Below are positions 8,319 through 17,754 of a stretch of DNA of 64,000 nucleotides, piece after piece. Position 1 is the stretch's first letter, and each line of letters starts with the position of its first letter. Source of the stretch: Flavobacteriaceae bacterium. Its GTDB lineage: Bacteria > Bacteroidota > Bacteroidia > Flavobacteriales > Flavobacteriaceae. The position numbers and the translations under genes are program-made. Below the pieces are notes generated by a model, which saw only the letters and a program-made list of their open reading frames with translations, was not told the origin of the DNA and did no database searches. The stretch spans positions 1-64,000 of the forward strand of contig JAKISU010000001.1 of NCBI GenBank assembly GCA_021648445.1. Reading direction: 5' to 3'.

Positions 8319-8367
8319 CCTCACCCAAAATCGCTTTGGGCAATTTTGACCTCTCCAAAGGAGAGGT
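8319..8367. repeat. flavobacterial-type intergenic hairpin repeat
   Basis: Two hairpins in a row: CCCAAA/TTTGGG, then ACCTCTCC-AAA-GGAGAGGT (8-bp perfect stem). It looks like one of the short intergenic repeats often seen in flavobacterial genomes and lies between the FKBP promoter and the VIT gene end, where it may also stop transcription. Confidence 0.55.
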
Positions 8368-8420
8368 AAATCGGTAACCTCAATATTAATTGTACAAAGA
8401 AGTTCTGTTCAATTTAAGAG

Positions 8421-9161
8421 TTACTGACCAACAAGCCCTTCTAAAAAATCACCAACATAGTAAGCAACAAGGGCTGCTACAATTCCCATTAGTATTGTTG
8501 ATATTGTACTTGTTAATTTGTTTTTATGATTAACAACACCTTTTAAGTAGCCTATAACTCCAAATGCAGCTAAAGTCAATATAGATGACCAAACCAATAA
8601 ATTGACATCTTGTTTTTTAAAATAATCTAATACATAGATCAATAATGGAACAAAGCCTAAAACTATAAAAGAGATAAATGTTATTGCTCCTATTTTAAAA
8701 GGCGATTTATCACTTTCAATCATTCCTAATTCTTCTTTCATCATAACATCAACCCAACGGTCATCATCTGCAATGATAACTTGAACTACTTGTTCTAAAA
8801 GCTCGCCTTCAAAACCTTTTGCCTGATAAATTTCTCGAATTTCTTCTATTTCTTTTTCACGCAAATTCTCTATTTCCCAATATTCAATCTTTTTATGCTT
8901 TTCATAGTTATCTTTTTCAGATTTTGAAGACAAATATGCTCCTATTGACATGGCAAAACCATCTGCAAAAAGATTGGCAAAACCTAAGATTATAATAATA
9001 GAAGAGTCTAATCCTGCTCCGGCTGCTCCGGCAACAACAGCAAAGGTTGTAATGCTGCCATCTATACCTCCATAAACAAATTCGCCTAGGTAATCTTGGA
9101 ATTTTTCTACAAAAGGATTTGTAGTACCGTGAGCTTGACTTTCAGAAATTTCTTTAGACAT
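8421..9161 (-). CDS. VIT1/CCC1-family iron/manganese transporter
   Basis: A 246-residue membrane protein. The N-terminal TM1-TM2 signature is GEFVYGGIDGSITTFAVVAGAAGAGL, and after TM2 comes FADGFAMSIGAYLSSKSE. A charged cytoplasmic metal-binding region (EKHKKIEYWEIENLREKEIEEIREIYQ, EELG) separates two N-terminal from three C-terminal TM segments. Family members move Fe2+ or Mn2+ out of the cytoplasm. I use ATG 9161 rather than the ORF-track 9206: the later start fits the family and leaves 2 bp after the cupin stop, so the cupin and transporter form an operon. Confidence 0.85.
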   Translation of the reverse strand: MSKEISESQAHGTTNPFVEKFQDYLGEFVYGGIDGSITTFAVVAGAAGAGLDSSIIIILGFANLFADGFAMSIGAYLSSKSEKDNYEKHKKIEYWEIENLREKEIEEIREIYQAKGFEGELLEQVVQVIIADDDRWVDVMMKEELGMIESDKSPFKIGAITFISFIVLGFVPLLIYVLDYFKKQDVNLLVWSSILTLAAFGVIGYLKGVVNHKNKLTSTISTILMGIVAALVAYYVGDFLEGLVGQ

Positions 9162-9163
9162 AA

Positions 9164-9466
9164 CTACCTTGTTAATAACATTCTTACATCCATTGTTTTT
9201 GCCCAAACTTCATGGATCTCTCCTTTAGGTAATACAATGGCATCATTTGTTTTGAGAATATATGTATTCCCATTCATGGTCAGTTCACATTCGCCTTCTA
9301 TGACTTGTAAAAGCGCATCAATTGGTGTTGTATGTTCAGGTAAACCTTGCCCTTTTTTAAAAACTAGTTGTAAAATTGTACAATTATCATTTTTAAAAAT
9401 AGGTTTTATTTGCCTTTTATCAGAATAAGCTAAACTTTTAGGTATATTTATTACAGTGTGATTCAT
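9164..9466 (-). CDS. small cupin-domain protein
   Basis: A 100-residue single-domain cupin. Both motifs are recognisable: KGQGLPEHTTPIDALLQVIEGECEL (first, with a His near residue 45) and PKGEIHEVW (second, with the usual PxGxxH). These residues normally bind a metal ion. The 2-bp gap to the VIT1-like transporter suggests a role in metal sensing or handling, but no enzymatic activity can be assigned. Confidence 0.8.
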   Translation of the reverse strand: MNHTVINIPKSLAYSDKRQIKPIFKNDNCTILQLVFKKGQGLPEHTTPIDALLQVIEGECELTMNGNTYILKTNDAIVLPKGEIHEVWAKTMDVRMLLTR

Positions 9467-9508
9467 TATTATAAGTAAATTAAAACCCTGTCAAAGATAA
9501 GAAACTTC

Positions 9509-9554
9509 AAAACAAAAAACCTCAAAATAATTCATTTCTGATTACCTTGAGGTT
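9509..9554 (-). terminator. rho-independent terminator of typA
   Basis: Read on the minus strand: AACCTCAA / TTGAGGTT stem (8 bp), a 21-nt loop and a TTTTTGTTTTG tail, 45 bp beyond the typA stop. The convergence with the cupin promoter fits. Confidence 0.75.
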
Positions 9555-9598
9555 CAATATATTGAACTCATCTTGAATTTCTCTTTTACCTATCTAAA

Positions 9599-11371
9599 TT
9601 ATGGTCTGAAATTTATTTTACGCATTCGTAAACTTTTCGGTGTAACTTCTAAATATTCATCATCTCTAATATATTCCATACACTCTTCTAATGAAAAATC
9701 TACTTTTGGAAATATTTTTGCAGCTTCATCAGTACCAGAAGATCGAACATTAGATAACTTTTTCCCTTTTATTAAATTTACGCCCATATCATCACTCTTA
9801 CTATTTTCACCAACAACTTGACCTATATAGATTTCATCATTAGGGTCAATAAAAAACTTTCCTCTATCTTGTAAACGATCAATTGCATATGCTGTAGCTT
9901 TTCCAGCAGCAGCAGAGACAATAGCTCCTTTAATATCATCTGCAAAGTCACCTTTATATGGTTCATACTCATTAAATCTATGATTGATAATAGCAGCACC
10001 CGCAGTGGCAGTCAATATTTTATTACGCAATCCTATCAATCCTCTTGAGGGAATATTGAATTCTAAATGTTGAAGGTCTCCTTTAGGCTCCATTACTAAT
10101 AAATCTCCCTTACGTAAAGACACTAAGTTAATTGCTTTAGAAGCAACGCCTTCAGGAATATCAATTACCAACGTTTCAAAAGGTTCACATTTAACACCAT
10201 CAATTTCCTTGATGATCACTTGTGGTCTTCCTACTTGCAATTCGTATCCTTCACGTCTCATTGTTTCTATCAATACAGACAAATGTAAAACACCACGTCC
10301 AAAAACATTAAATTTATCTTCAGAATCTGTAGTATCTACTCTTAAAGCCAAATTCTTTTCTGTTTCTTTAAATAAACGATCACGTAAATGACGAGAGGTT
10401 ACAAATTTACCTTCTTTGCCAAAAAATGGCGAATTATTAATTGTAAATAACATACTCATTGTAGGCTGATCTACTTCAATTCTTGGCAATGCTTCAGGTT
10501 CTGTCAAATCAGCAATTGTATCACCAATTTCAAATCCCTCAACACCTGTTATTGCGCAAATATCACCTGCCCGAACTTTTTCAACTGAAGCCTTACCCAT
10601 ACCTTCAAACACATGTAATTCTTTAATACGAACTTTCTTAGTTGTTCCATCAGCTTTACACAGCATATAGTCTTTTGCAATTTCTAAATCACCTCTATAC
10701 ACTCTACCAATAGCTAATCTTCCTGTAAAAGAAGAAAAGTCTAAGGAAGTAATTTGCATCTGCGGTGTTCCTTCATTATAAGGAGCCTCAGGTATTACTT
10801 CAATAACTGCATCTAATAACGGAATGATATTATCAGTAGGTTCTTGCCAATCTGTACTCATCCAAGCATTTTTAGCTGAACCATAAATTGTTGTAAAATC
10901 TAGTTGTTCTTCAGTTGCATCTAAAGCAAACATCAAATCAAATACTTTTTCATGCACCAGATCGGGTGTACAATTCTCTTTATCAACTTTATTGACAACT
11001 ACAATAGGAATCAATCCCAATTCTAGAGCTTTACCTAACACAAAACGCGTTTGAGGCATTGGTCCTTCAAAGGCATCTACCAATAATAAAACACCATCAG
11101 CCATTTTTAGTACACGTTCAACCTCACCTCCAAAATCAGCATGCCCGGGCGTATCAATTACATTTATCTTGACATCTTTATAATTAATCGATACATTTTT
11201 AGAAAGTATGGTAATACCACGTTCACGTTCTAAGTCATTATTGTCTAATAATAATTCAGTACGCACCTTACGATCATCTAAAATTTTCGCTTGATCAATA
11301 ATTTTATCAACTAAGGTAGTTTTACCATGGTCAACATGTGCTATAATAGCTATATTTCTAATAGATTGCAT
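9599..11371 (-). CDS. typA: translational GTPase TypA/BipA
   Basis: A 590-residue ribosome-associated GTPase of the EF-G-like family involved in 50S assembly and stress adaptation. The G1 loop AHVDHGKTT is at residues 11-19, switch [14 protein letters not shown] near 72-83 and NKVD near 127. The C-terminal TypA-specific domain ([21 protein letters not shown]) is complete. Length is slightly under the E. coli protein and normal for Bacteroidota. It is monocistronic with its own terminator. Confidence 0.97.
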   Translation of the reverse strand: MQSIRNIAIIAHVDHGKTTLVDKIIDQAKILDDRKVRTELLLDNNDLERERGITILSKNVSINYKDVKINVIDTPGHADFGGEVERVLKMADGVLLLVDAFEGPMPQTRFVLGKALELGLIPIVVVNKVDKENCTPDLVHEKVFDLMFALDATEEQLDFTTIYGSAKNAWMSTDWQEPTDNIIPLLDAVIEVIPEAPYNEGTPQMQITSLDFSSFTGRLAIGRVYRGDLEIAKDYMLCKADGTTKKVRIKELHVFEGMGKASVEKVRAGDICAITGVEGFEIGDTIADLTEPEALPRIEVDQPTMSMLFTINNSPFFGKEGKFVTSRHLRDRLFKETEKNLALRVDTTDSEDKFNVFGRGVLHLSVLIETMRREGYELQVGRPQVIIKEIDGVKCEPFETLVIDIPEGVASKAINLVSLRKGDLLVMEPKGDLQHLEFNIPSRGLIGLRNKILTATAGAAIINHRFNEYEPYKGDFADDIKGAIVSAAAGKATAYAIDRLQDRGKFFIDPNDEIYIGQVVGENSKSDDMGVNLIKGKKLSNVRSSGTDEAAKIFPKVDFSLEECMEYIRDDEYLEVTPKSLRMRKINFRP

Positions 11372-11458
11372 ATCTTCTAATTTTGCCTCAATTAATTCGC
11401 GTGCAAAAGTAGTTGTTTTAGATTTAATGGAAGTCCATAAGTTAGAATAATATTAAGC

Positions 11459-11737
11459 TTAATCTTCTCTAAAAGAACTAGGTAAAATATCCGGAATCAA
11501 CTTGATCAATAAAGGCAGTAATAAGGCTCCTCCTGGTAACATAAATACCGCAAAAGCAGGAATTCCTTTTAAAATGTCTAATAGCTGAGCTTTTACTTTC
11601 TCTTTTTCTTCTTCAGATAATTTTTTACGTGTCGCTTTTTTTAAGAGAATAACCAACTCTTTACTTTGGTGGAGTTCTTTTATTAATCGCTTTTTGTTTT
11701 TAGCTAGTAGCTCTTTTATTTCTTCAACTGTTGTCAT
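11459..11737 (-). CDS. small LETM1-like membrane protein
   Basis: A 92-residue protein with an N-terminal charged helical half (residues 1-55, probable coiled coil) and a C-terminal hydrophobic segment PAFAVFMLPGGALLLPLLIKLIPDILPSSF. This matches the conserved LETM1 core seen in the mitochondrial K+/H+ exchanger family, where the same proline-rich helix is followed by LPSTF. Bacterial versions are often this short and have no known role. It stands alone between typA and the proline dehydrogenase gene. Membrane location is inferred. Confidence 0.65.
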   Translation of the reverse strand: MTTVEEIKELLAKNKKRLIKELHQSKELVILLKKATRKKLSEEEKEKVKAQLLDILKGIPAFAVFMLPGGALLLPLLIKLIPDILPSSFRED

Positions 11738-11815
11738 TTTTAGGTTTGGACTTGTAAGTTTATGTTTAATATAATCTTTATTAAAAACGGAATTTTAAAT
11801 CTTAAATTTTGAATA

Positions 11816-12979
11816 TTATAATTTTCTACGTTTTCTTTCTGTTTTTAATAAACTTAGTTCTCTACTTGTTTGTCCCGATACTGAAGTATTCTCTTCTGCC
11901 CTACGTATTAAATAAGGCATTACATCTCTTACCGGACCATAAGGTAAATATTTTGCGACATTATAACCTTGAGTCGCTAAATTATAACTTATATGATCGC
12001 TCATTCCGTACAGTTGTCCAAACCATAAACGCTTATCATTTTTTGATATTCCTTTTTCAATAGCTAATTCCATTAATTTATAAGTACTTTCTTCATTATG
12101 TGTTCCAGCAAATAAGGCTAGTTTTTCATGCTCCATCATATAGGTTATTCCGGCATCAAAATTAACATCAGTAGCTTGTTTGTTTTCACAAATGGGTGAA
12201 GGGTAGTCTCTTTCTTCAGCTCTTTCTCTTTCTTTTTCCATATAGGCGCCTCGCACTAATTTTAATCCCACATAAAATTCTTTTTGCTGAGCTCTTTTAT
12301 GTAATGCTTTTAAATAATCAAGTCTATCATGTCTATACAGCTGTAGCGTATTGAATACAATTGCTTTTTTTTGATTATAGATTGACATCATTTGCTCGGT
12401 TAAATCATCGGCTGCTCCTTGCATCCAACTCTCTTCTGCATCAATCAGTAAAGGAACATCTTTATCATGTGCCGTTTTACATACGGTATCAAAGCGTTTG
12501 ATTACTGTATTCCATTCTTCTTTTTCTTCATTTGATAATGCTTTATTTTCTGTTATTTTTTGATATAGACCCAAACGACCAAAACCGGTAGGTTTAAATA
12601 CTGCAAACGGAATACTCAGTTTCTCCTGCGCGAAATCAATGTTCTGTAATGTTTTTTCCAACGCCAAATTAAACTGGCTTTCTTCTTCTTTGCCTTCAAC
12701 GGAATAATCTAAAATTGCATGTACATTTTTAGTAAACATACTAGCAATGGTTGGTAAACAATCCTCTTCGGTGATACCACCACAAAAATGATCAAAAACA
12801 GAAGCTCTGATTAAATGTTCTACAGGCATATGAGCTTTCAATGCAAAGTTTGTAATGGCCGTACCTATACGTACCAGCGGTTCGTTTTGAATCATTTTAA
12901 ATAAAAAATAAGCTCTATCTAACTCTGTATCAGATTTTAAAGCAAAGGCTGTTTGTGTATCTTCAAATATTTTATGCAT
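11816..12979 (-). CDS. proline dehydrogenase
   Basis: A 387-residue FAD-dependent TIM-barrel enzyme oxidising proline to pyrroline-5-carboxylate, the first step of proline catabolism, coupled to the quinone pool. The family signatures are LVRGAYMEKERERAEE (about residues 238-253) and the C-terminal YLPYGPVRDVMPYLIRRAEENTS, where the RRxxEN residues contact substrate. This is the monofunctional type; the P5C dehydrogenase is not in the window. It is divergent from aroB with an 85-bp shared promoter region. Confidence 0.93.
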   Translation of the reverse strand: MHKIFEDTQTAFALKSDTELDRAYFLFKMIQNEPLVRIGTAITNFALKAHMPVEHLIRASVFDHFCGGITEEDCLPTIASMFTKNVHAILDYSVEGKEEESQFNLALEKTLQNIDFAQEKLSIPFAVFKPTGFGRLGLYQKITENKALSNEEKEEWNTVIKRFDTVCKTAHDKDVPLLIDAEESWMQGAADDLTEQMMSIYNQKKAIVFNTLQLYRHDRLDYLKALHKRAQQKEFYVGLKLVRGAYMEKERERAEERDYPSPICENKQATDVNFDAGITYMMEHEKLALFAGTHNEESTYKLMELAIEKGISKNDKRLWFGQLYGMSDHISYNLATQGYNVAKYLPYGPVRDVMPYLIRRAEENTSVSGQTSRELSLLKTERKRRKL

Positions 12980-13064
12980 TCCTAATTAATCTTTTAACAA
13001 AGATAGTTAAGCAAACTATTTTTTCAATAAATTCGCAATAATAATTTAATACTAAATTTAGTAC

Positions 13065-14135
13065 ATGACTTCTATTCAATCAACAGGCTATTCCATCCAT
13101 TTTAATGAAGATGCATATCAGCAATTAAATCATTATCTATCTAATGATCAGATATCTACAGTTTTTATATTGGTTGATGAAAATACACATAGACATTGTC
13201 ATAGTGCCTTTAAAAATAAAATCTCTTATAAAAAAGAGATTGTTACCATTGAAATTAAGGCAGGTGAAACGCATAAAAATATTATGACCTGTGTTGCTTT
13301 ATGGAGGAAATTAACTGAATTAGGTGCTGATAGAAAAAGTATATTGATCAATCTTGGTGGTGGTATGGTAACAGATCTTGGTGGTTTTGTAGCCTCTACT
13401 TTTAAAAGAGGTATCAAATTTATCAATATTCCCACTACACTGTTAAGTATGGTTGATGCTTCTGTTGGAAGTAAAACCGGAGTGGATCTAGATAGTTTAA
13501 AGAATTTAATTGGTATGTTCTCAAATCCGGAAATGGTACTGATCGATAATAATTATTTACAAACATTATCAGATCGGGAAATGTGTTCGGGAGTAGCTGA
13601 AATTATCAAATATGGATTGACTTTTGACGGTAAACTCTTAAATGAGATAAAACAAGATAACTGGAAAAATATCAATAAGTTAAATGATATTATTTATAAA
13701 TCTATTACTATAAAGAATAATATAGTTTTACAAGACCCAAAAGAAGAAAATTTACGAAAAGTATTAAACTATGGGCATACTGTTGGGCATGCTATTGAAT
13801 CATACTTTTTAGAGCATGATACATTAGAAAATTTAACACATGGTGAAGCAATTGCAATTGGGATGGTGATTGAAGCATATTTATCACATAAGCTATATGG
13901 TTTTCCTTTAACAGAGTTGACTACTTTGAAAGAATATATTCATAAAACATTTGGGAAAACTACCATCGCTACCGAACATTATACTGCTATCTTAGATTTG
14001 ATGAAACACGATAAAAAGAATATCAATGGTTCTATTCGGTATATTTTGTTAAAAGATGTCTCTGATTTTATTATCAATGCTACTGCACCTATTGAGTTAG
14101 TTGTTGAAGGGTTAAATTATTATAATACTTTGTAA
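13065..14135 (+). CDS. aroB: 3-dehydroquinate synthase
   Basis: A 356-residue NAD- and Zn-dependent enzyme that converts DAHP to 3-dehydroquinate in the shikimate pathway. The NAD-binding glycine-rich segment LGGGMVTDLGGFVA is at residues 98-111. The metal ligands sit in SGVAEIIKYG and the histidines of NYGHTVGHAIE and HGEAIAIGM. Normal length. aroK, a later step of the same pathway, lies 4 kb away on the other strand. Confidence 0.97.
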   Translation: MTSIQSTGYSIHFNEDAYQQLNHYLSNDQISTVFILVDENTHRHCHSAFKNKISYKKEIVTIEIKAGETHKNIMTCVALWRKLTELGADRKSILINLGGGMVTDLGGFVASTFKRGIKFINIPTTLLSMVDASVGSKTGVDLDSLKNLIGMFSNPEMVLIDNNYLQTLSDREMCSGVAEIIKYGLTFDGKLLNEIKQDNWKNINKLNDIIYKSITIKNNIVLQDPKEENLRKVLNYGHTVGHAIESYFLEHDTLENLTHGEAIAIGMVIEAYLSHKLYGFPLTELTTLKEYIHKTFGKTTIATEHYTAILDLMKHDKKNINGSIRYILLKDVSDFIINATAPIELVVEGLNYYNTL

Positions 14136-14161
14136 GTTGCCTAAAACAAACTAAGTAATAG

Positions 14162-14181
14162 ATTCCTGCCTGCGCAGGAAT
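14162..14181. repeat. ATTCCTGC hairpin repeat
   Basis: An 8-bp perfect inverted repeat, ATTCCTGC / GCAGGAAT, with a CTGC loop, between the convergent aroB and bshA genes. The same repeat type is widespread in bacteria, where its antisense reads VIPAQAGI, as it does in the shadow ORF 14089-14367. It may act as a bidirectional terminator. Confidence 0.65.
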
Positions 14182-14194
14182 GACAACTCTTAAA

Positions 14195-15328
14195 TCAACA
14201 ACACCCAACTTTAATTGTTCTATAAACTTCTTCGTATAAAGGCAATACATTCTCAATAGAAAATTGTTTTGCAAATTCTTGTGCTTTAGCCTTAAACTCC
14301 TGTAAACGTATATCTCCTTCCAATATATAAATAGCATTCTTTGCCATATCATCAGTATCGCCAACATTACTTGTGAATCCGGTTACAGAATGTACATTTA
14401 CTTCTGGTAAACCACCTGAGTTTGAAGAAATAACAGGTGTTCTTGCTGCCATGGCTTCCAAAGCTGCCAGTCCGAAGCTTTCAGTTTCTGAAGGCAATAA
14501 AAACAGATCGGCATAACATAAAATTTTATTTACTTCATTACTGTTTCCTAAGAAAACTATCTGATCTCTAACTCCTAATTGTTTGGCCAATAGATCGGCG
14601 CTTTCACGTTCAGGACCATCACCGACCATTAATAATTTGGAAGGTATTTCTTTTTGAATCTTAGCAAAAATGGTAATAACATCCTTGATTCGTTTTACGG
14701 GTCTAAAGTTACTTACATGTACAATAATTCTTTCGCCATCTTTTGCCAGTGTACCTCGTTTACAATCAACATCATCAATACTTGGATATTTATCAAAATC
14801 AATAAAATTATATATAACCTCAATTTCTTTTTTAATATCAAATAAACGCAAGGTATCATTCCGTAAACTTTCAGATACTGCAGTAACCACATCTGAATTA
14901 TTGATACTGAACTCTACTGCAGGTTTGTAAAAAGGGTGACTACCAACCAATGTAATATCTGTACCATGTAAGGTAGTAACGATAGGTATTTCAATCCCTT
15001 TTTCTTTCAACATTTGCTTTGCCATATAAGCTGCATATGCATGTGGTATGGCATAATGTACATGTAAAATATCTAGTCCGTAACGTTCAACAATTGCGAC
15101 TAACTTACTAGATAGTGCTAACTCATAAGGTTGAAAATGAAATAAGGGATATTCTTCTACAAATACTTCATGGAAATGAATATTATTTGTTAAAGCGTTC
15201 AAACGAACGGGCTGTTTAGAAGTTATAAAATGTACTTCATGTCCTTTTTTTCCTAAGGCAATTCCTAGTTCGGTGGCAACTACACCACTTCCACCAAATG
15301 TTGGGTAACATACTATTCCTATTTTCAT
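14195..15328 (-). CDS. bshA: N-acetyl-alpha-D-glucosaminyl L-malate synthase BshA
   Basis: A 377-residue GT4 glycosyltransferase that joins UDP-GlcNAc to L-malate, the first step of bacillithiol synthesis. The BshA-specific N-terminus CYPTFGGSGVVATELG is at residues 7-22, followed by HVHYAIPHA at 89-97 and TTLHGTDITLVG near 116-127. The C-terminal Rossmann domain carries the GT4 motif (ETESFGLAALEAMA). This implies the cell uses bacillithiol as its low-molecular-weight thiol, as many Bacteroidota do. The other bsh genes are not in the window. Confidence 0.95.
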   Translation of the reverse strand: MKIGIVCYPTFGGSGVVATELGIALGKKGHEVHFITSKQPVRLNALTNNIHFHEVFVEEYPLFHFQPYELALSSKLVAIVERYGLDILHVHYAIPHAYAAYMAKQMLKEKGIEIPIVTTLHGTDITLVGSHPFYKPAVEFSINNSDVVTAVSESLRNDTLRLFDIKKEIEVIYNFIDFDKYPSIDDVDCKRGTLAKDGERIIVHVSNFRPVKRIKDVITIFAKIQKEIPSKLLMVGDGPERESADLLAKQLGVRDQIVFLGNSNEVNKILCYADLFLLPSETESFGLAALEAMAARTPVISSNSGGLPEVNVHSVTGFTSNVGDTDDMAKNAIYILEGDIRLQEFKAKAQEFAKQFSIENVLPLYEEVYRTIKVGCC

Positions 15329-15358
15329 TTATTAATTTTTGTGATTATTTGTCAATAT

Positions 15359-15411
15359 ATAAACGTCCCTCAAGTCCCCTCAAGGAGACAATCCTCTCAA
15401 TAGACGTTTAT
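15359..15411. repeat. inverted repeat between bshA and dipeptidase
   Basis: ATAAACGTC / GACGTTTAT, 9 bp perfect, around a 35-nt centre containing CCTCAAG-type short repeats. It lies just beyond the dipeptidase stop, so it may end that transcript, or it may be one more short intergenic repeat. A related CCCCTTGAGG sequence is seen near 43110. Confidence 0.5.
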
Positions 15412-15426
15412 TTTCCGTAAAACTTT

Positions 15427-16605
15427 CTACTCTTTAGGTAAATTCTTAAGCATAAAACGTTTTACATTGCCGCCCATTACTTTACGAATATCTTCTTCAG
15501 AAATTCCCAATTTAAGCATTTCTTCTACATATAAAGGTAAACCCGTAATATCTGTATGAATTTCAATAGCACCATCAAAATCAGAACCCAAAGCTACATA
15601 ATCTGCTCCTATTAGATCAATACAATATTTTATAGCCTTTGCGGATGAAGCAACTGTACTATCACAAGTTGCAGGTTTAAACATAGCGATACTTATCAAG
15701 CCACCGGATGCTGCAATTTTTTTAAGATTCTTGTCTGATAGATTCCGTACGGTCTTACAAGTGCCTTGTACTCCTGTGTGTGATGATACGACAGGTTTAG
15801 TAGATATTTTAAAAATATTATCTAGCATTTTTGGTGAACTATGAGCAATATCTATAATCATATTTTTTTCTTGCATCTTTTTTATGACTTGCTTACCAAA
15901 ATCGGTCAATCCATCTTTAGAAACTCCATGTGCAGAACCACCCAATTTATTATCGAAAAAATGTACCGGAGCCATCATTCTAACACCTGCATCATATAGT
16001 TTATCTACATTTTCTAATTTTCCGCTTAAAGCATGCATTCCTTCAATACCTAAAAACCCGGCAGTGATAGCATGATTATTTTCTTTATCCGACAAGTATT
16101 GTTGCAGATCAGATACTGATTCAATTACCCTAAACTTACCTTTTGATCTTTTTTCGAATTGATGCAATGCTTTACATTGTGCCAAAGCTCTACCTGTCAG
16201 ATTAAACCAAGAATTTATAGGTCTTCTTTGTAAAATATACGGAATTGTAATTTGATCAGTCTCTCCTGTATTATTATCAAAATTCATATTCTTTGGCGCC
16301 TTAGTAACAATGGTAAAAGCCTGTAATGTCACATTAGCTGCTATCATTCTAGGAATATCAACTGAACCTTGAGTATTCTTTTTTAACAAATCACGTTTCC
16401 ATAACAAGGCGTCACAATGCATATCAGCAATAAAATCTAATGAATTATATAATTGTTGTGCTTTTTGTGAAACCATATAAGGCGGTTCTAAAGTTACTGT
16501 ATTGTATTTTTTGTCCAGATCTTTAGGGATTATAATCGTTGTAGCTGTAATAATAATTGCAAGTATAAACAACATACTTAATAAGATTTTTTTAGAACGT
16601 TTCAT
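15427..16605 (-). CDS. membrane-anchored M19 dipeptidase
   Basis: A 392-residue zinc peptidase of the M19 (renal dipeptidase) family. An N-terminal membrane segment or signal (residues 7-26) places it in the periplasm. Metal-binding HxD is in IADMHCDALLW (His63, Asp65), with the bridging glutamate in GIEGMH and further ligands in IDIAHSS, VSSHTG and GSDFDGA. These enzymes cut dipeptides, often with broad specificity. It is monocistronic. Confidence 0.9.
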   Translation of the reverse strand: MKRSKKILLSMLFILAIIITATTIIIPKDLDKKYNTVTLEPPYMVSQKAQQLYNSLDFIADMHCDALLWKRDLLKKNTQGSVDIPRMIAANVTLQAFTIVTKAPKNMNFDNNTGETDQITIPYILQRRPINSWFNLTGRALAQCKALHQFEKRSKGKFRVIESVSDLQQYLSDKENNHAITAGFLGIEGMHALSGKLENVDKLYDAGVRMMAPVHFFDNKLGGSAHGVSKDGLTDFGKQVIKKMQEKNMIIDIAHSSPKMLDNIFKISTKPVVSSHTGVQGTCKTVRNLSDKNLKKIAASGGLISIAMFKPATCDSTVASSAKAIKYCIDLIGADYVALGSDFDGAIEIHTDITGLPLYVEEMLKLGISEEDIRKVMGGNVKRFMLKNLPKE

Positions 16606-16769
16606 GACTATTGGGGGAACTTTTAATTTGTGGTTTAAAAGTACAAGAAATATTTTAAAGGTTCATTAAATTATACACAGACTTAAATTGTTAATTTTAT
16701 ACGTAGTTGACAGTATATACCCAAGTAACTTTTTTATCTTATATCATAATGCACAACGGGTTACTTTAT

Positions 16770-16777
16770 TATATTTG
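16770..16777 (+). promoter_or_regulatory. -7 promoter box for the S4-domain gene
   Basis: TATATTTG fits the TAnnTTTG consensus 26 bp before the S4-domain gene start. This would drive the three-gene run S4 protein, methyltransferase, phosphoribosyltransferase. The -33 box is not clear. Confidence 0.45.
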
Positions 16778-16803
16778 CAAAACTTTGATAACCAAATTTA
16801 TGA

Positions 16804-17175
16804 ATGCGAATAGATAAGTATTTATGGACCATACGTTATTTTAAAACACGTAACCAAGCTACAGAAGCTTGTAAGAAAGGTCATATAAAAATTAATGCCA
16901 TCAACGTAAAACCTTCAAAAGAAGTGTTTATTGGTGAAAAAGTGAGTGTTCGTAAAAATCAGATCAATTATGAATTAGAAGTATTAGGCATACCTTTAAG
17001 TCGTGTTGGCGCTAAGCTGGTTGATTTATATAGAAAGGATATTACGCCTAAAGAAGCATTTGAAAATCAAGAAATACTAAAAGCTTCAAAAGATTATTAC
17101 CGTAAAAAAGGAACTGGAAGACCTACTAAGAAAGATAGACGGAATATAGAAGATTACACCGATGACTATGAATGA
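16804..17175 (+). CDS. S4-domain RNA-binding protein (Hsp15-like)
   Basis: A 123-residue protein with an N-terminal S4 domain (residues 1-60: MRIDKYLWTIRYFKTRNQATEACKKGHIKIN-type sequence) and a basic tail. It resembles Hsp15/HslR, which rescues 50S subunits carrying stalled peptidyl-tRNA. The tail PTKKDRRNIEDYTDDYE is typical of Bacteroidota members. The start at 16804 gives the conserved MRIDKYLW; an ATG at 16800 is in another frame and closes at once. It overlaps the methyltransferase start by 14 bp. Confidence 0.88.
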   Translation: MRIDKYLWTIRYFKTRNQATEACKKGHIKINAINVKPSKEVFIGEKVSVRKNQINYELEVLGIPLSRVGAKLVDLYRKDITPKEAFENQEILKASKDYYRKKGTGRPTKKDRRNIEDYTDDYE

Positions 17176-17752
17176 TTTTAATGTTAATTCCTGGAAAGAT
17201 AAGTATCTAAATAATGCTACAGGGTGGGATATCGGACATATCTCTACACCTCTTAAAGAATATTTTGAACAGTTAGAGAATGAAGATCTTTCAATTTTAA
17301 TTCCTGGTTGTGGCAATGGTTATGAAGCAGAGTTTTTACATAACTTGGGGTTTAAAAATGTATCTATATTAGATATTGCCGAACAACCACTAGAGAACTT
17401 CAACAAAAGAGTTCCTTATTTCCCTAAGGAAAACCTAATACATGGTGATTTTTTTAGTCATAATGGTACTTATGATTTAATTATTGAACAAACTTTTTTC
17501 TGCGCTTTAAATCCAATATTAAGAAAAAATTATGTCAAAAAAATAAGCCAATTATTAGTCGATAATGGAAAATTGGTTGGGCTACTTTTTGATTTCCCTT
17601 TAACTGAACAAGGTCCACCTTTTGGAGGAAGTATAAAAGAATACATTAAAACATTTTCTCAATTTTTCAAAATCAAAACCTTAGAAAGGTCATATAATTC
17701 TATCGATGATCGTCAAGGGAAAGAACTATTTATTATATTTGAAAAAAGATAA
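17162..17752 (+). CDS. TPMT-family SAM-dependent methyltransferase
   Basis: A 196-residue class I methyltransferase of the thiopurine S-methyltransferase (TPMT) family. W22 and the SAM motif I SILIPGCGNGYEAEFL (residues 44-59) are present, with DIAEQPLENF, the acidic GDFF and IIEQTFFCALNP further on. Bacterial relatives methylate chalcogens or small thiols, but the substrate here is unknown. Two starts are possible (17162 or MNDF at 17168); both overlap the S4 gene stop. The gap to the phosphoribosyltransferase is 2 bp. Confidence 0.85.
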   Translation: MTMNDFNVNSWKDKYLNNATGWDIGHISTPLKEYFEQLENEDLSILIPGCGNGYEAEFLHNLGFKNVSILDIAEQPLENFNKRVPYFPKENLIHGDFFSHNGTYDLIIEQTFFCALNPILRKNYVKKISQLLVDNGKLVGLLFDFPLTEQGPPFGGSIKEYIKTFSQFFKIKTLERSYNSIDDRQGKELFIIFEKR

Positions 17753-17754
17753 AT

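Noticed and set aside
14089-14367. 92-codon minus-strand ORF over the aroB-bshA junction
   Set aside because: It contains the VIPAQAGI peptide that marks translation of a common intergenic repeat, and it runs through bshA in the wrong frame.
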